Notes under the pieces: model-generated
Told to the model about the DNA's origin: nothing
The model's database searches: none
Seen by the model: only the letters and a program-made list of their open reading frames with translations
Shown: in pieces, positions 24,211 to 32,972 of the stretch
Layout: each line of letters begins with the position of its first letter
Position numbering within the stretch: the first letter of the stretch is position 1
Made by a program: the position numbers and the translations under genes
Assembly: GCA_947626195.1 (NCBI GenBank)
Contig: CANQRF010000005.1
Coordinates: forward strand, 32,145-96,144
DNA from: an uncultured Eggerthellaceae bacterium
GTDB lineage: Bacteria > Actinomycetota > Coriobacteriia > Coriobacteriales > Eggerthellaceae
Reading direction: 5' to 3'
Length of the DNA: 64,000 bases

Positions 24211-25254
24211 GTGGAGGTTTTCACCCGCATCGATCAAGAGCAAGCGGAGCACGAGCGCTTGGCGGCAGAGGCGTCCTTCAGCGACGAAAGCGAAGGCCGT
24301 GCCCGGGAAAGCGCGTCCGACGAGCTTCGTTGCGACTATCAGCGCGACCGTGACAAGATCATCCACAGCAAGGCGTTTCGCCGCCTCTCGCATAAGACGC
24401 AGGTTTTCCTCACAGCGGAGGGCGATCATTTTCGCACGCGCCTCACGCATACGCTCGAGGTCTCGCAGATAGCCCGCACGGTCGCTCGTGCGCTGCGCCT
24501 GAACGAGGATCTCACCGAGGCGATCGCGCTCGGGCACGACTTGGGGCATACGCCCTTCGGACACACGGGGGAGGATGCGCTCGCAGCCTGCCTCGCCCGC
24601 GCCGACGGCAAAGACCCGAGCCGCGAAGACGTGAGCGCGTATTTCCGCCACAATGAGCAGAGCCTGCGCGTCGTCGAGGTGATCGAGAACGATGGGGCGG
24701 GGCTCAACCTCACCACCGAGGTGCGCGACGGGATCTGCCATCACACGGGAGGCGTGCGTGCCAGCACCCTTGAGGGACGCATCGTCGCCGTGTCGGATCG
24801 CATCGCGTATGTGAACCACGACATCGATGACGCGATTCGTGCGCGGGTGCTCTCCGAAAGCGACCTCCCGCCATCGACGCATGCGGTGCTCGGAAGCGAT
24901 CATTCGGCGCGCATCCAAACGCTTGTGCTCGATCTCGTCTCCGCGTCGGCCGCGGAAGGCGATATCCAGCTCTCGTCGCCGGTCTACGAGGCCATGATGG
25001 AACTCCGCGCGTTTCTCTTCGAGAAGGTGTATAAATCGGAGATCGTGATGAAGGAAGTGGAGAAGGCGACGCGTCTGCTCGATGCGCTCTTCTCGTTCTA
25101 TGTGGCGCATCCCGAGGAGATTCCCGCGGATTATCGAGCGATCGCCCGAGGGGATGCTTGGCGTGCGACGGCGGACTATCTCGCGGGAATGACGGATCGC
25201 TTCGCCATCAGCCAGTTCGAGCGCCTTTTCGTGCCGCAGCCGGTGCAGGGCTAG
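24211..25254 (+). CDS. dgt: Deoxyguanosinetriphosphate triphosphohydrolase-like protein
   Basis: 347 residues; the start is GTG at 24211 behind GGGGGAG. An HD-domain hydrolase that releases triphosphate from dGTP or related dNTPs and helps control nucleotide pools. The HD metal site is complete: RLTHTLEVSQIARTVARAL, then ALGHDLGHTPFGHTGED. The family start (DKIIHSKAFRRLSHKTQVF) and a later SDRIAYVNHDIDDAIR complete the metal and substrate pocket. It follows mtnA closely and is likely co-transcribed with it. Confidence 0.92.
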   Translation: MEVFTRIDQEQAEHERLAAEASFSDESEGRARESASDELRCDYQRDRDKIIHSKAFRRLSHKTQVFLTAEGDHFRTRLTHTLEVSQIARTVARALRLNEDLTEAIALGHDLGHTPFGHTGEDALAACLARADGKDPSREDVSAYFRHNEQSLRVVEVIENDGAGLNLTTEVRDGICHHTGGVRASTLEGRIVAVSDRIAYVNHDIDDAIRARVLSESDLPPSTHAVLGSDHSARIQTLVLDLVSASAAEGDIQLSSPVYEAMMELRAFLFEKVYKSEIVMKEVEKATRLLDALFSFYVAHPEEIPADYRAIARGDAWRATADYLAGMTDRFAISQFERLFVPQPVQG

Positions 25255-25303
25255 CCGGCGCAGGACAGTCGATGCAGAGATAGAGTCGGTGTAGGACGAG
25301 CCG

Positions 25304-26092
25304 GTGGTTGAGCGCTCACATATAAAAGACAGCTTCCAAGCGGCGATTCCCATCATGCTGGGGTACGTTGCCATCGGCATACCCTGTGGCATCCTCTGTG
25401 CGGCGGTCGGTCTCAACGCCCTTCAGGTGTTTTTGTTCTCGGCGCTGTTCTATTCGGGCGCCGGCCAATTCATGATTCCGAACATGTATCTCTCGGGCTC
25501 TCCGCTCGCCTCCATCCTCGCGAGCGTCTCGCTGGTGAACACGCGCCAGATGCTTTATGCGGCGTCGTTCGCGCCCGCTTGCCAAAACATCTCGAAGCCG
25601 CTGGCGTTCTTCTTCGCCGCCACGGTGACGGATGAGTCCTTCGGTGTGAGCACGCGCAAGTTCGAAGAGGGCGATTGGTCGGTCGACCGGGCGCTCATGC
25701 TGAACCTCTTCTCTCAAAGCTCGTGGACGATCTCGAACGTTATCGGTGCGCTCGTGAGCGGGCTCATCGATATTCCGCTGCAGATCGCTGCCTTCGCGAT
25801 GACCTCGATCTTCATCTGCCTGCTCGTGACGCAGAAGATGACCGACGCCAATGTCGTCGCCATCGTCTGCGCGATGCTCGGGGTGTTCGCCTGCAAATCG
25901 TTCGGGCTCTCTGGTCCCGCCATCCTCATCGGCGCGCTCATCGGCGTTGCCGTGGCATTTGCCTACGCGAGCATCAAGGCGAAGGGGCGTCCTTCGGGTG
26001 GGGGAGAAGCGCTACCCTCAGACCAAGATGGCATGCGGACTTCGGGCAAAGGGGAAACACACCCTTCAAATGAGGGGGAGGTTCGGCCATGA
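25304..26092 (+). CDS. azlC: AzlC-family branched-chain amino acid exporter, large subunit
   Basis: 262 residues with GTG start at 25304. With AzlD it exports branched-chain amino acids or analogues. The membrane core is typical: AAIPIMLGYVAIGIPCGILC, ALFYSGAGQFM, LVNTRQMLYAASF and later TDESFG. Five or more hydrophobic segments are present. The C-terminal tail (about 228-262) is repetitive and hydrophilic, with three S-x-x-G-E units (PSGGGEALP, TSGKGETHP, PSNEGEVRP), and looks added to an otherwise normal protein. It overlaps azlD by four bases. Confidence 0.9.
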   Translation: MVERSHIKDSFQAAIPIMLGYVAIGIPCGILCAAVGLNALQVFLFSALFYSGAGQFMIPNMYLSGSPLASILASVSLVNTRQMLYAASFAPACQNISKPLAFFFAATVTDESFGVSTRKFEEGDWSVDRALMLNLFSQSSWTISNVIGALVSGLIDIPLQIAAFAMTSIFICLLVTQKMTDANVVAIVCAMLGVFACKSFGLSGPAILIGALIGVAVAFAYASIKAKGRPSGGGEALPSDQDGMRTSGKGETHPSNEGEVRP

Positions 26093-26412
26093 GCTGGGAG
26101 GAGTTTTGGATAACGCTCATCGTGTGCGGCCTTACGATGCTCGCGTGCCGCGTGCTGCCTCTTTTCCTGCTGAAGGGGAAGGACTTGCCAGAAAACCTCA
26201 ATCGGGCGCTCGGGTTCATTCCACCTGCGGCGTTTGCGGCGCTCGTGGCGAACGACCTTCTGGCGCCAGATATGTTCGCTGGCGGTTTTTGGCCCGCCGC
26301 TGCCCCGCTTGCGGCGACAATTTGCGTGGTCGTCGTGGCGCTGAAGACGCGCTCGCTTCTTTGGAGCGCGGTGACGGGCGTAGCTGCCTACGCGCTGCTC
26401 CTTCTCATCTAG
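26089..26412 (+). CDS. azlD: AzlD-family branched-chain amino acid exporter, small subunit
   Basis: 107 residues, ATG 26089 overlapping the azlC stop. AzlD is the small membrane partner of AzlC. It has about four hydrophobic segments and the family pattern TMLACRVLPLFLL near the start followed by LNRALGFIPPAAFAALVAN. Length is normal. Both genes lie downstream of dgt but with a 49-base gap, so an own promoter is possible. Confidence 0.9.
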   Translation: MSWEEFWITLIVCGLTMLACRVLPLFLLKGKDLPENLNRALGFIPPAAFAALVANDLLAPDMFAGGFWPAAAPLAATICVVVVALKTRSLLWSAVTGVAAYALLLLI

Positions 26413-26562
26413 GAAAGTTCCCGTTCGTTGACATCTCGTCAATGGTTTATCGCTGGTGGCGCCTGTCGCCCTGCCTCAACTGACCTTGTTGACTATCATA
26501 AAGGCGTATAGAAACCAGATAAGAGGTTTCGTGCGAACGGGAATGAGTTGGAGGAGGCGGCA

Positions 26563-28053
26563 ATGGAACCGAACAAGAGCCAAAGCGCTTCACCAGCTCC
26601 CCAAACTTCAGGCTCGCTCTCGCAGAAAGCGTCTTCTTCAGCCGCCCAATCAGCCAGCCCATCTGCCGCAGACGCAGTGGCCACGGCCCAAAATCCGGCG
26701 AAGCAATCAGGCAAAACGGAGTTCGTTGCCACCCTTTCGGTGTTCGACCTCGTCATCTACGGCCTCGTCTTCATGGTGCCGATCGCCCCGTTCGCGATCT
26801 ACGCCCAGCTGTTCGACACCTCAGGCGGCATGCCGACCCTCGCTTACCTGATCGGCGGCATCGCCATGATCTTCACGGCGTTCTCGTTCGGCGTCATGGT
26901 TCCGCGTTTCCCCTCATCAGGTTCCATTTACACCTATACTGCCAAGGGCATCGGCACGGGCGTGGGCTTCGTCACCGGCTGGCTCATGATCCTACAATAC
27001 ATCATCACGCCCGACGTCATGTTCATCATGGCAGGCAACGCGATGTCGGCGGTGCCGGGTCTTGAGCACTTCCCCGTGTGGGGCTGGTGCCTGCTCTTCC
27101 TCGCGTTCACGACCTTCGTCGCCATCCGTGGCATCGGCGCGACGATGGTCCTCGACCGCATCGCGCTCGTCGGCGAGCTCGTCGTGCTCGGCCTGTTCAT
27201 CGGGTTCACGGTCGCGTTCATCCTGCAAGGCCATAACGATGCGGCGTTCTCCGCCACCGCGCTCTACAACGCGCCGAAGTTCGATGTGGCCACGATGTTC
27301 GCCGCCGTCTCGCTCTGCGCGCTTTCCTATACGGGCTTCGGCTCGGTGGCCACGCTGACCGAGGAATCGAAAGACGGTGTGAAGGGCCCCGGGAAGGCGA
27401 TGATCATCATCGTTGTCTTTCTCGCCGTTCTCTTCTGCGCAACGTGCTTCGTCGCCACCTGCGCCGATCCGAACGGTGAGATCATGAAGGCCCATCCTAC
27501 GAACGGGTTCTACGTGCTGGCTGCCGTCGCGGGCGGCGAATGGCTCGCCATCGCCTGCGAGATCGCCCAAGCGCTCGCGCTCGGCATCTTCACCGGCCTC
27601 GCCGCGCAAACCTCCATCGCGCGTATTCTCTACGTCATGGCGAAATCGGGCGCGATGCCGAAGCGCCTTGGCGAGATGAACAAGAAGAACAACACGCCGG
27701 TCGTCGCGACGGTGTCTGTGTCGATCGTCTCCCTCGTCATGTTGGTGCCCCTGCTCTTCATCGGGCAGGCCAATGCCGCCGAGTTCAGCAACTTCGGCGC
27801 GCTCGCCTCATACTGCCTGCTGAACTTCGTCGTCGTATACTTCTGCTTCTTCAAGAAGAAGGAACATAAGATCGTCCGTCATCTGATCCTTCCGGTGCTC
27901 GGAGTCGTCTTCACGCTTGCCATCCTCTTCACGCTCGACACAATCCCCAAGATCGTCGGCGTGGCGTGGCTCGTGCTCGGCATCGTGGTATATCTTCTCG
28001 CCACCAGGAAGTTCCACCACGTGATCGATCTTTCCGATGCGCCCTCGTCATAG
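26563..28053 (+). CDS. APC-superfamily amino acid permease
   Basis: 496 residues. The start is ATG 26563 because GGAGGAGG lies six bases upstream; a TTG at 26548 is within that site. A Ser/Ala/Gln-rich hydrophilic tail of about 50 residues precedes the first membrane segment. The membrane part has about 12 segments with the APC start FDLVIYGLVFMVPIAPFAIY and the helix-1/2 region ending FSFGVMVPRFPSSGSIYTY. The G-S-x-Y-T-Y element is typical of amino acid/polyamine/organocation transporters. The substrate cannot be told. It is transcribed alone. Confidence 0.88.
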   Translation: MEPNKSQSASPAPQTSGSLSQKASSSAAQSASPSAADAVATAQNPAKQSGKTEFVATLSVFDLVIYGLVFMVPIAPFAIYAQLFDTSGGMPTLAYLIGGIAMIFTAFSFGVMVPRFPSSGSIYTYTAKGIGTGVGFVTGWLMILQYIITPDVMFIMAGNAMSAVPGLEHFPVWGWCLLFLAFTTFVAIRGIGATMVLDRIALVGELVVLGLFIGFTVAFILQGHNDAAFSATALYNAPKFDVATMFAAVSLCALSYTGFGSVATLTEESKDGVKGPGKAMIIIVVFLAVLFCATCFVATCADPNGEIMKAHPTNGFYVLAAVAGGEWLAIACEIAQALALGIFTGLAAQTSIARILYVMAKSGAMPKRLGEMNKKNNTPVVATVSVSIVSLVMLVPLLFIGQANAAEFSNFGALASYCLLNFVVVYFCFFKKKEHKIVRHLILPVLGVVFTLAILFTLDTIPKIVGVAWLVLGIVVYLLATRKFHHVIDLSDAPSS

Positions 28054-28089
28054 GGGGCCGAGACGGCATAGCCGCCCAGACGTTCATGA

Positions 28090-28116
28090 GTGATACGAAT
28101 ACCGATTTCGTAACAT
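28090..28116. promoter_or_regulatory. NikR-type operator 1 upstream of nikA
   Basis: GTGATAC (28090-28096), a 13-base spacer and GTAACAT (28110-28116). It fits the NikR operator GTGTTAC-N13/14-GTAACAC known from Desulfovibrio and related bacteria with two mismatches. Its right arm overlaps the expected -35 region of a promoter with -10 TATGAT at 28135-28140. Confidence 0.7.
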
Positions 28117-28140
28117 TGTGGGATGAAGAGCTGCTATGAT

Positions 28141-28167
28141 GTGTTACGCAAATAAAATTCGTAACAA
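28141..28167. promoter_or_regulatory. NikR-type operator 2 upstream of nikA
   Basis: GTGTTAC (28141-28147), a 13-base spacer and GTAACAA (28161-28167), one mismatch from the operator GTGTTAC-N13-GTAACAC. It starts right after the -10 TATGAT, so a bound repressor would cover the transcription start. Two boxes flanking the promoter suit tight nickel-dependent repression. Confidence 0.82.
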
Positions 28168-28202
28168 CATCGCGCAGTGCTTTGCGCGGGAAAAGGCAGC
28201 TC

Positions 28203-29948
28203 ATGGCACACTTCGATCAAGGCACTTCGTCGGCTTCATATCGAGAGCGGGTTTTCGCGCCCGATGCGACGGAAATCATACAAGGCGGCATTGCCTCTGC
28301 GGGAAAGGCTCTAACGCGCCGAAGCTTCGTCTGCGCGGGAAGCGCAGTCGCTCTCGGGGCATTCGCCGGCAGCGCTCTCGTTGGGTGCGGAGAATCGACA
28401 GCGCCCTCATCCGGTTCAGCGAGCAGCACCGATAAAGCTCAGGTCATCGTCACGATGACGCTGGAATCGGAGCCGGCGGCGGGCTTCAACCCCGTCATCG
28501 CGTGGGGCGATGGCGAGCACGTTCATGAGCCCCTCATCCAATCGACGCTCATCACCACCGACGTCGATCTCAATTTCGTGAACGATCTGGCGACGTCCTA
28601 CGATTGCTCGGAGGACGGGCTGCTTTGGACGTTTGAGATCCGCGACGATGTGAAATTCACTGACGGGGTGCTGCTCACGGCCGCAGACGTCGCCTTCACC
28701 ATCAACACGATTATCGCCGAACCGCTTTCCGAGGCCGATCTCTCGATGGTTGATGAAGCGGTCGCGGCAAACGACACGACGGTCGAAATCCATCTCAACA
28801 AGCCGTTCAACGCCCTGCTCTACACGCTCTCCGTCGTCGGTATTGTGCCCGAGCATGCCTATGGGCCCGACTACGGCACAACGCCCGAGAACACCGTCGG
28901 CAGCGGACGTTATATGGTCGCGCAGTGGGACCGCGGACAGCAGGTGATCCTCACGGCGAACCCCGATTATTATGGCGAAAAACCCCTCATCAGCCGCGTT
29001 GTCGTGCTGTTCATGGGGGAGGACGCCTCCCTCATCGCCGCCCAGGCCGGCCAAGTGGACGTTGCCTACACCTCCGCCATTCTCGCCGACGAGCAGCCAG
29101 AGGGCTATGCGCTGCTCGATTGCAAGTCGGTCGATTCGAGGGGCATCTCGCTTCCCACGCTGCCGCCCGATTCCACAGTGGTTGTCGAAGAGGATATGGC
29201 CTATCAGGCGGGAAATGCCGTCACGAGCGATGTGGCGGTGCGCCGCGCGATGAACTACGGGCTGAACCGCGAGGCAGCCGTCGATGGCGTGCTGGGCGGC
29301 TATGGCACGGTGGCCTACTCGGTGAGCGACGGCATGCCGTGGATCTCGCCCGATATGGTGTGTGATTACGATCCAGAATACGCCGCCTCGCTTCTCGAGG
29401 ACGCCGGCTGGCTCGCGGGAGCCGACGGCGTGCGGGAAAAGGATGGCGTGCGCGCAGAGGTGACGCTGTGGTATTCCGCCGGCGATTCGGTGCGCCAAGC
29501 GTTCGCGTTCGCCTTCGCGGACGATATGGAAAAGCTCGGCATCAAGGTGAACGTAACCGGCGCCTCCTTCGACGACATCTATCCCCATCAGTATGCCGAT
29601 CCGGTGCTTTGGGGCTGGGGGTCGAATTCCCCCGCCGAGCTCTACAACCTCTGCTACTCATCGGGGTGGGGGAACTTTCCCTGCTACGATTCCGCGACTG
29701 TCGATGCCTATTTTGATGAGGCGCTTGCCCAGCCCACCGTCGAGGACTCCTATGCCTATTGGCAGGATGGCCAATGGGATGGAACCACCGGCATCGCTCC
29801 CCAAGGGGCGGCGACATGGGTGTGGATCGCGAACGTGAACCATCTTTACTTCACGCGCGACGGACTCCATGTCGCCCCGCAGAAGCCGCATCCCCATGGT
29901 CACGGATGGTCCATTCTCAATAATGTCGATCGGTGGACGTGGGAGTGA
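28203..29948 (+). CDS. nikA: Nickel/peptide-type ABC transporter substrate-binding lipoprotein
   Basis: 581 residues from ATG 28203 behind AAAGGCAG. An unusually long n-region (about 37 residues) precedes a twin-arginine signal (LTRRSFVCAGSAVALGAF) and lipobox (LVGC, C62), so it is probably Tat-exported and lipid-anchored. The body is the SBP_bac_5 fold of oligopeptide and nickel binding proteins (FVNDLATSYDCSEDGLLWTF, KFTDGVLLTAADVAFT, NTVGSGRYMVAQWD). A His-rich end (KPHPHGHGWS) may bind metal. Nickel is inferred from the two NikR boxes upstream, the His-rich ATPase in the operon and the [NiFe] hydrogenase nearby; a peptide substrate remains the alternative. Confidence 0.82.
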   Translation: MAHFDQGTSSASYRERVFAPDATEIIQGGIASAGKALTRRSFVCAGSAVALGAFAGSALVGCGESTAPSSGSASSTDKAQVIVTMTLESEPAAGFNPVIAWGDGEHVHEPLIQSTLITTDVDLNFVNDLATSYDCSEDGLLWTFEIRDDVKFTDGVLLTAADVAFTINTIIAEPLSEADLSMVDEAVAANDTTVEIHLNKPFNALLYTLSVVGIVPEHAYGPDYGTTPENTVGSGRYMVAQWDRGQQVILTANPDYYGEKPLISRVVVLFMGEDASLIAAQAGQVDVAYTSAILADEQPEGYALLDCKSVDSRGISLPTLPPDSTVVVEEDMAYQAGNAVTSDVAVRRAMNYGLNREAAVDGVLGGYGTVAYSVSDGMPWISPDMVCDYDPEYAASLLEDAGWLAGADGVREKDGVRAEVTLWYSAGDSVRQAFAFAFADDMEKLGIKVNVTGASFDDIYPHQYADPVLWGWGSNSPAELYNLCYSSGWGNFPCYDSATVDAYFDEALAQPTVEDSYAYWQDGQWDGTTGIAPQGAATWVWIANVNHLYFTRDGLHVAPQKPHPHGHGWSILNNVDRWTWE

Positions 29949-29960
29949 TGCGCTGAGGCC

Positions 29961-31049
29961 ATGGCGCGATACGTCCTTTTCCATATCGTGAAATGTGCGG
30001 TGCTGCTCCTTGCGGTGAGCTTTCTGTGCTTTGCGCTGGTGAACGCCTCGCCGATCGATCCGGTGCAGGCGAACCTCGGGCAGGCCGCCTATATCAACAT
30101 GAGTCCGGAGAAGCGGGCCGACCTTGCGGCATATTGGGGCGTGGACGCGCCGCTTTGGGAAAGCTATGCGAACTGGCTCGGAGGCGCCATGCAGGGGGAT
30201 TGGGGAACTTCGCTTCGCTATAACGCCCCCGTGCTGCAGGTCATCGCCGAGCGAACGGTGAACACCCTGATGCTCATGGCGATCGCGTGGGTGGTAAGCG
30301 GGCTTTTGGGCTTTGTGCTCGGCATCGCGGCGGCGCTTCACCGCGGCGGATGGCTCGATCGCATCATCAAGGGCTATTGCTATCTGCTGGCGGCGACGCC
30401 CACGTTCTGGCTTGCGATGATCTTCCTTCTTTGCTTTTCGGTGCTGATCCCCCTCTTTCCCATCGGCTTTTCGTTGCCGATCGGCGTCGCCTCGTCGGAG
30501 GCGACGCTGCTCGATGCCCTGCATCATCTTGCGCTCCCGGCGATCACGCTTTCGTTGGTCGGGGTGGCGAATATCGCCCTCCATACGCGCGAGAAGACCA
30601 TCGATGTGCTTGAGAGCGACTATGTGCGGTTTGCGCGCATGCGGGGAATGCGCCCTGCTGAGGCGCTTCGCAACGGCTGTTGGCGCAATCTCCTTCTGCC
30701 GGCGCTTACCCTGCAGTTCGCTTCGATTTCCGAGATATTCGGCGGCTCGGTGCTTGTTGAAGAGGTGTTTTCCTATCCAGGGCTCGGCCAAGCAGCGGTC
30801 ACGGCGGCGCTTGGCGGCGATGTGGCGCTTTTGGCGGGAATCGCCGTCATCTCCGCGGTGCTCGTTTTCGGAGGAAACCTCGCGGCGAACATCCTCTATG
30901 GCGTCATCGACCCGCGAATCAGAAGGGGAGAGGGCTTGCACGACGAAAGCGGAAGAGGCGATATTGCCGGCATTGGCGGCATCCGTCCATCTCGCCGACT
31001 GGGCGGTCGGCAATTCGCTGACCGAGGCGAGGTGATCGGCCGTGGCTGA
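29961..31049 (+). CDS. nikB: ABC transporter permease (NikB-like)
   Basis: 362 residues, ATG 29961, 12 bases after nikA. It has the OppB/NikB N terminus (LFHIVKCAVLLLAVSFLCFALVN split by its first helix), the periplasmic loop WGVDAPLWESYANWLGGAMQ followed by GDWGTSLR, and the EAA-type coupling loop YVRFARMRGMRPAEALRNG. About six membrane segments are present. The last 40 residues (GLHDESGRGDIAGIGGIRPS and on) are hydrophilic and not usual for the family. The end overlaps nikC by eight bases. Confidence 0.88.
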   Translation: MARYVLFHIVKCAVLLLAVSFLCFALVNASPIDPVQANLGQAAYINMSPEKRADLAAYWGVDAPLWESYANWLGGAMQGDWGTSLRYNAPVLQVIAERTVNTLMLMAIAWVVSGLLGFVLGIAAALHRGGWLDRIIKGYCYLLAATPTFWLAMIFLLCFSVLIPLFPIGFSLPIGVASSEATLLDALHHLALPAITLSLVGVANIALHTREKTIDVLESDYVRFARMRGMRPAEALRNGCWRNLLLPALTLQFASISEIFGGSVLVEEVFSYPGLGQAAVTAALGGDVALLAGIAVISAVLVFGGNLAANILYGVIDPRIRRGEGLHDESGRGDIAGIGGIRPSRRLGGRQFADRGEVIGRG

Positions 31050-31935
31050 GCTTGCCCCCGCACAAGAGCCGGTGGTGCAGACGACGCTCTTCCATGCGCC
31101 GCGCTCGCTTGCGCGCATCATATCGAATCGTAACGTGCTTCTCATAACGGCGGTCTGCGCCCTCGCTATCCTCGTTGCTATCATCGTTGCGGGCATCGTC
31201 GCGACGCCTGCCGCCCAGGAAACCGATTTCGCTCGCCGCGATCTTGCGCCGTCCCTCGCACACCCCTTCGGGTGCGATTGGCTCGGGCGCGATATGTTTC
31301 TCCGAACGCTCGCGGGCCTTTCCCTGAGCATTCGCATCGGGCTTTTGGCAGCGGTGGTATCGGCGCTCATCGCCCTTGTCTTAGGGACGATCGCCGCATT
31401 GGGGTCGAAGGTCGCCGATGGTATCGTCACCTGGCTCATCGACCTCATGATGGGCGTGCCCCACCTGGTGCTTCTCATCCTCATCTCCTATGCGCTCGGA
31501 AAGGGCTTTTGGGGCGTTACCGTGGGAATCGCGCTCACGCATTGGGCGTCGCTCACGCGCGTGGTGCGTGCCGAGGTGCTGCAATGCAGGCAGTCGCCTT
31601 ATATCGCCGTCGCCGGCAAGCTTGGCGCATCGCGTTTGCGCATCGCGGCGAAGCACATCGTTCCCTTCGTGTTTCCCCAGTTCCTCGTCGGGTTCATCCT
31701 GCTCTTTCCCCATGCGATCCTCCACGAGGCGGCCATCACGTTCCTCGGCTTCGGCTTGCCGCCCGAGCTGCCGGCGCTCGGCAACATCCTCAGCGAATCG
31801 ATGACCTATCGTTCGACGGGAATGTGGTGGCTCGCGGTCTTCCCGGGGCTTTCCCTCATCGCAACCGTGCTCCTGTTCGATTTAGCCGGCGGCGCATTGC
31901 GCAAGATCGTTGACGCGCGGACCAATCAGGAATAA
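31042..31935 (+). CDS. nikC: ABC transporter permease (NikC-like)
   Basis: 297 residues with GTG start at 31042 inside the nikB end. It matches the OppC/NikC family: an N-terminal helix (LLITAVCALAILVAIIVAGI), the loop HPFGCDWLGRDMFLRTLAG, the coupling loop YIAVAGKLGASRLRIAAKHI and the C-terminal FLGFGLPPELPALGNILSE. The two permeases form the membrane channel. It is followed 13 bases later by the ATPase nikD. Confidence 0.9.
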   Translation: MAELAPAQEPVVQTTLFHAPRSLARIISNRNVLLITAVCALAILVAIIVAGIVATPAAQETDFARRDLAPSLAHPFGCDWLGRDMFLRTLAGLSLSIRIGLLAAVVSALIALVLGTIAALGSKVADGIVTWLIDLMMGVPHLVLLILISYALGKGFWGVTVGIALTHWASLTRVVRAEVLQCRQSPYIAVAGKLGASRLRIAAKHIVPFVFPQFLVGFILLFPHAILHEAAITFLGFGLPPELPALGNILSESMTYRSTGMWWLAVFPGLSLIATVLLFDLAGGALRKIVDARTNQE

Positions 31936-31948
31936 GAGGGGGAAGCGT

Positions 31949-32971
31949 ATGACGGATTTGCAAGATATCCGAAGTTCCTCCGCTCGCGTGATGCAGGCGC
32001 ACGACGCGAAAGACGTGCATGGCGCGCACGATGCCCACGACCATCACCACCATCGTCATGCGAGCAACCCCGTGCACACCCATGGCCACCATCTTCTTCA
32101 GGTGGAAGACCTCTCGGTCGGCTTTCGCATGTATGATCCCGCTGAACCCTTCTTTGCGGCCAAACAGGAGCTGGTAAACGTCATCGACCATCTGAGCATC
32201 GCCGTGCATGAGCGCGAGATCGTCGCCCTCGTTGGGCCGTCGGGGGCGGGGAAGAGCCTGCTCGCCGATGCGATCATGGCGTGCTATGAGCCGAATGTGC
32301 AGGTGGAAGGGCGCATCTGGTTCGACGGCGAGCTGCAGGATGCAAAAAGTCTCGCAGCGCTCGCGGGAGGCGCCATCGCGATGGTTCCCCAAAGCGTCGC
32401 AAGCCTGAATCCGCTTGTGAAGGTGGGAAGACAAGTGCAGGGCGGCCTCAGCCACAGCACGTACCGCACACGTGACACGCACGGAGCGCGGCAACCTGGA
32501 AAACGCAAAAAGCACGAAAAGCAGGGAAAGCGCGAGGAGCATGCTCGGCTTGCTCAGCGCCAACAAGAGCTCTTCGCGCGCTACGGCCTCGCGCCTTCCG
32601 TCGCCGACCTCTATCCGCACGAGCTTTCCGGCGGCATGGCGCGACGCGTGCTGCTGTGCTGTGCCCTCATCGGAAATCCGCGGCTCATCGTCGCCGATGA
32701 GCCCACGCCGGGGCTCGATGAGGCAGCGGCGCTGCGGGTGCTCGAAGATTTCCGCGCGTTTGCCGACGGGGGAGGCGGCGTCCTGCTCATCACGCACGAC
32801 ATCGAGCTTGCCTTACGCGTTGCCGATCGCATAGCGGTCTTCCATGATAAGACGATTGTCGAGGAAACGTCGGTTGCAAGCTTTGCCTCGCCCGAGCACC
32901 TGCAGCATCCGTTCAGTCGGGCGCTCTGGCATGCCCTTCCGGAGCACGGGTTTTCGGCGGCGGGTGAATGA
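31949..32971 (+). CDS. nikD: ABC transporter ATPase with His-rich N terminus (NikD-like)
   Basis: 340 residues from ATG 31949 behind AGAGGGGGAAG. The cassette is complete: Walker A GPSGAGKS, signature LSGGMARR, Walker B LIVADEPTPGLD, switch LLITHD. Two unusual parts are added. Residues 18-48 contain 13 histidines (H18, 24, 27, 30, 32-35, 37, 43, 45, 47, 48), a plausible Ni/Zn store or sensor on the cytoplasmic side. After the Q-loop a basic insertion (about 175-205, with GKRKKHEKQGKREEHA) lengthens the helical subdomain. The His tail supports a metal substrate. The stop lies one base before the nikE ATG. Confidence 0.87.
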   Translation: MTDLQDIRSSSARVMQAHDAKDVHGAHDAHDHHHHRHASNPVHTHGHHLLQVEDLSVGFRMYDPAEPFFAAKQELVNVIDHLSIAVHEREIVALVGPSGAGKSLLADAIMACYEPNVQVEGRIWFDGELQDAKSLAALAGGAIAMVPQSVASLNPLVKVGRQVQGGLSHSTYRTRDTHGARQPGKRKKHEKQGKREEHARLAQRQQELFARYGLAPSVADLYPHELSGGMARRVLLCCALIGNPRLIVADEPTPGLDEAAALRVLEDFRAFADGGGGVLLITHDIELALRVADRIAVFHDKTIVEETSVASFASPEHLQHPFSRALWHALPEHGFSAAGE

Positions 32972-32972
32972 T

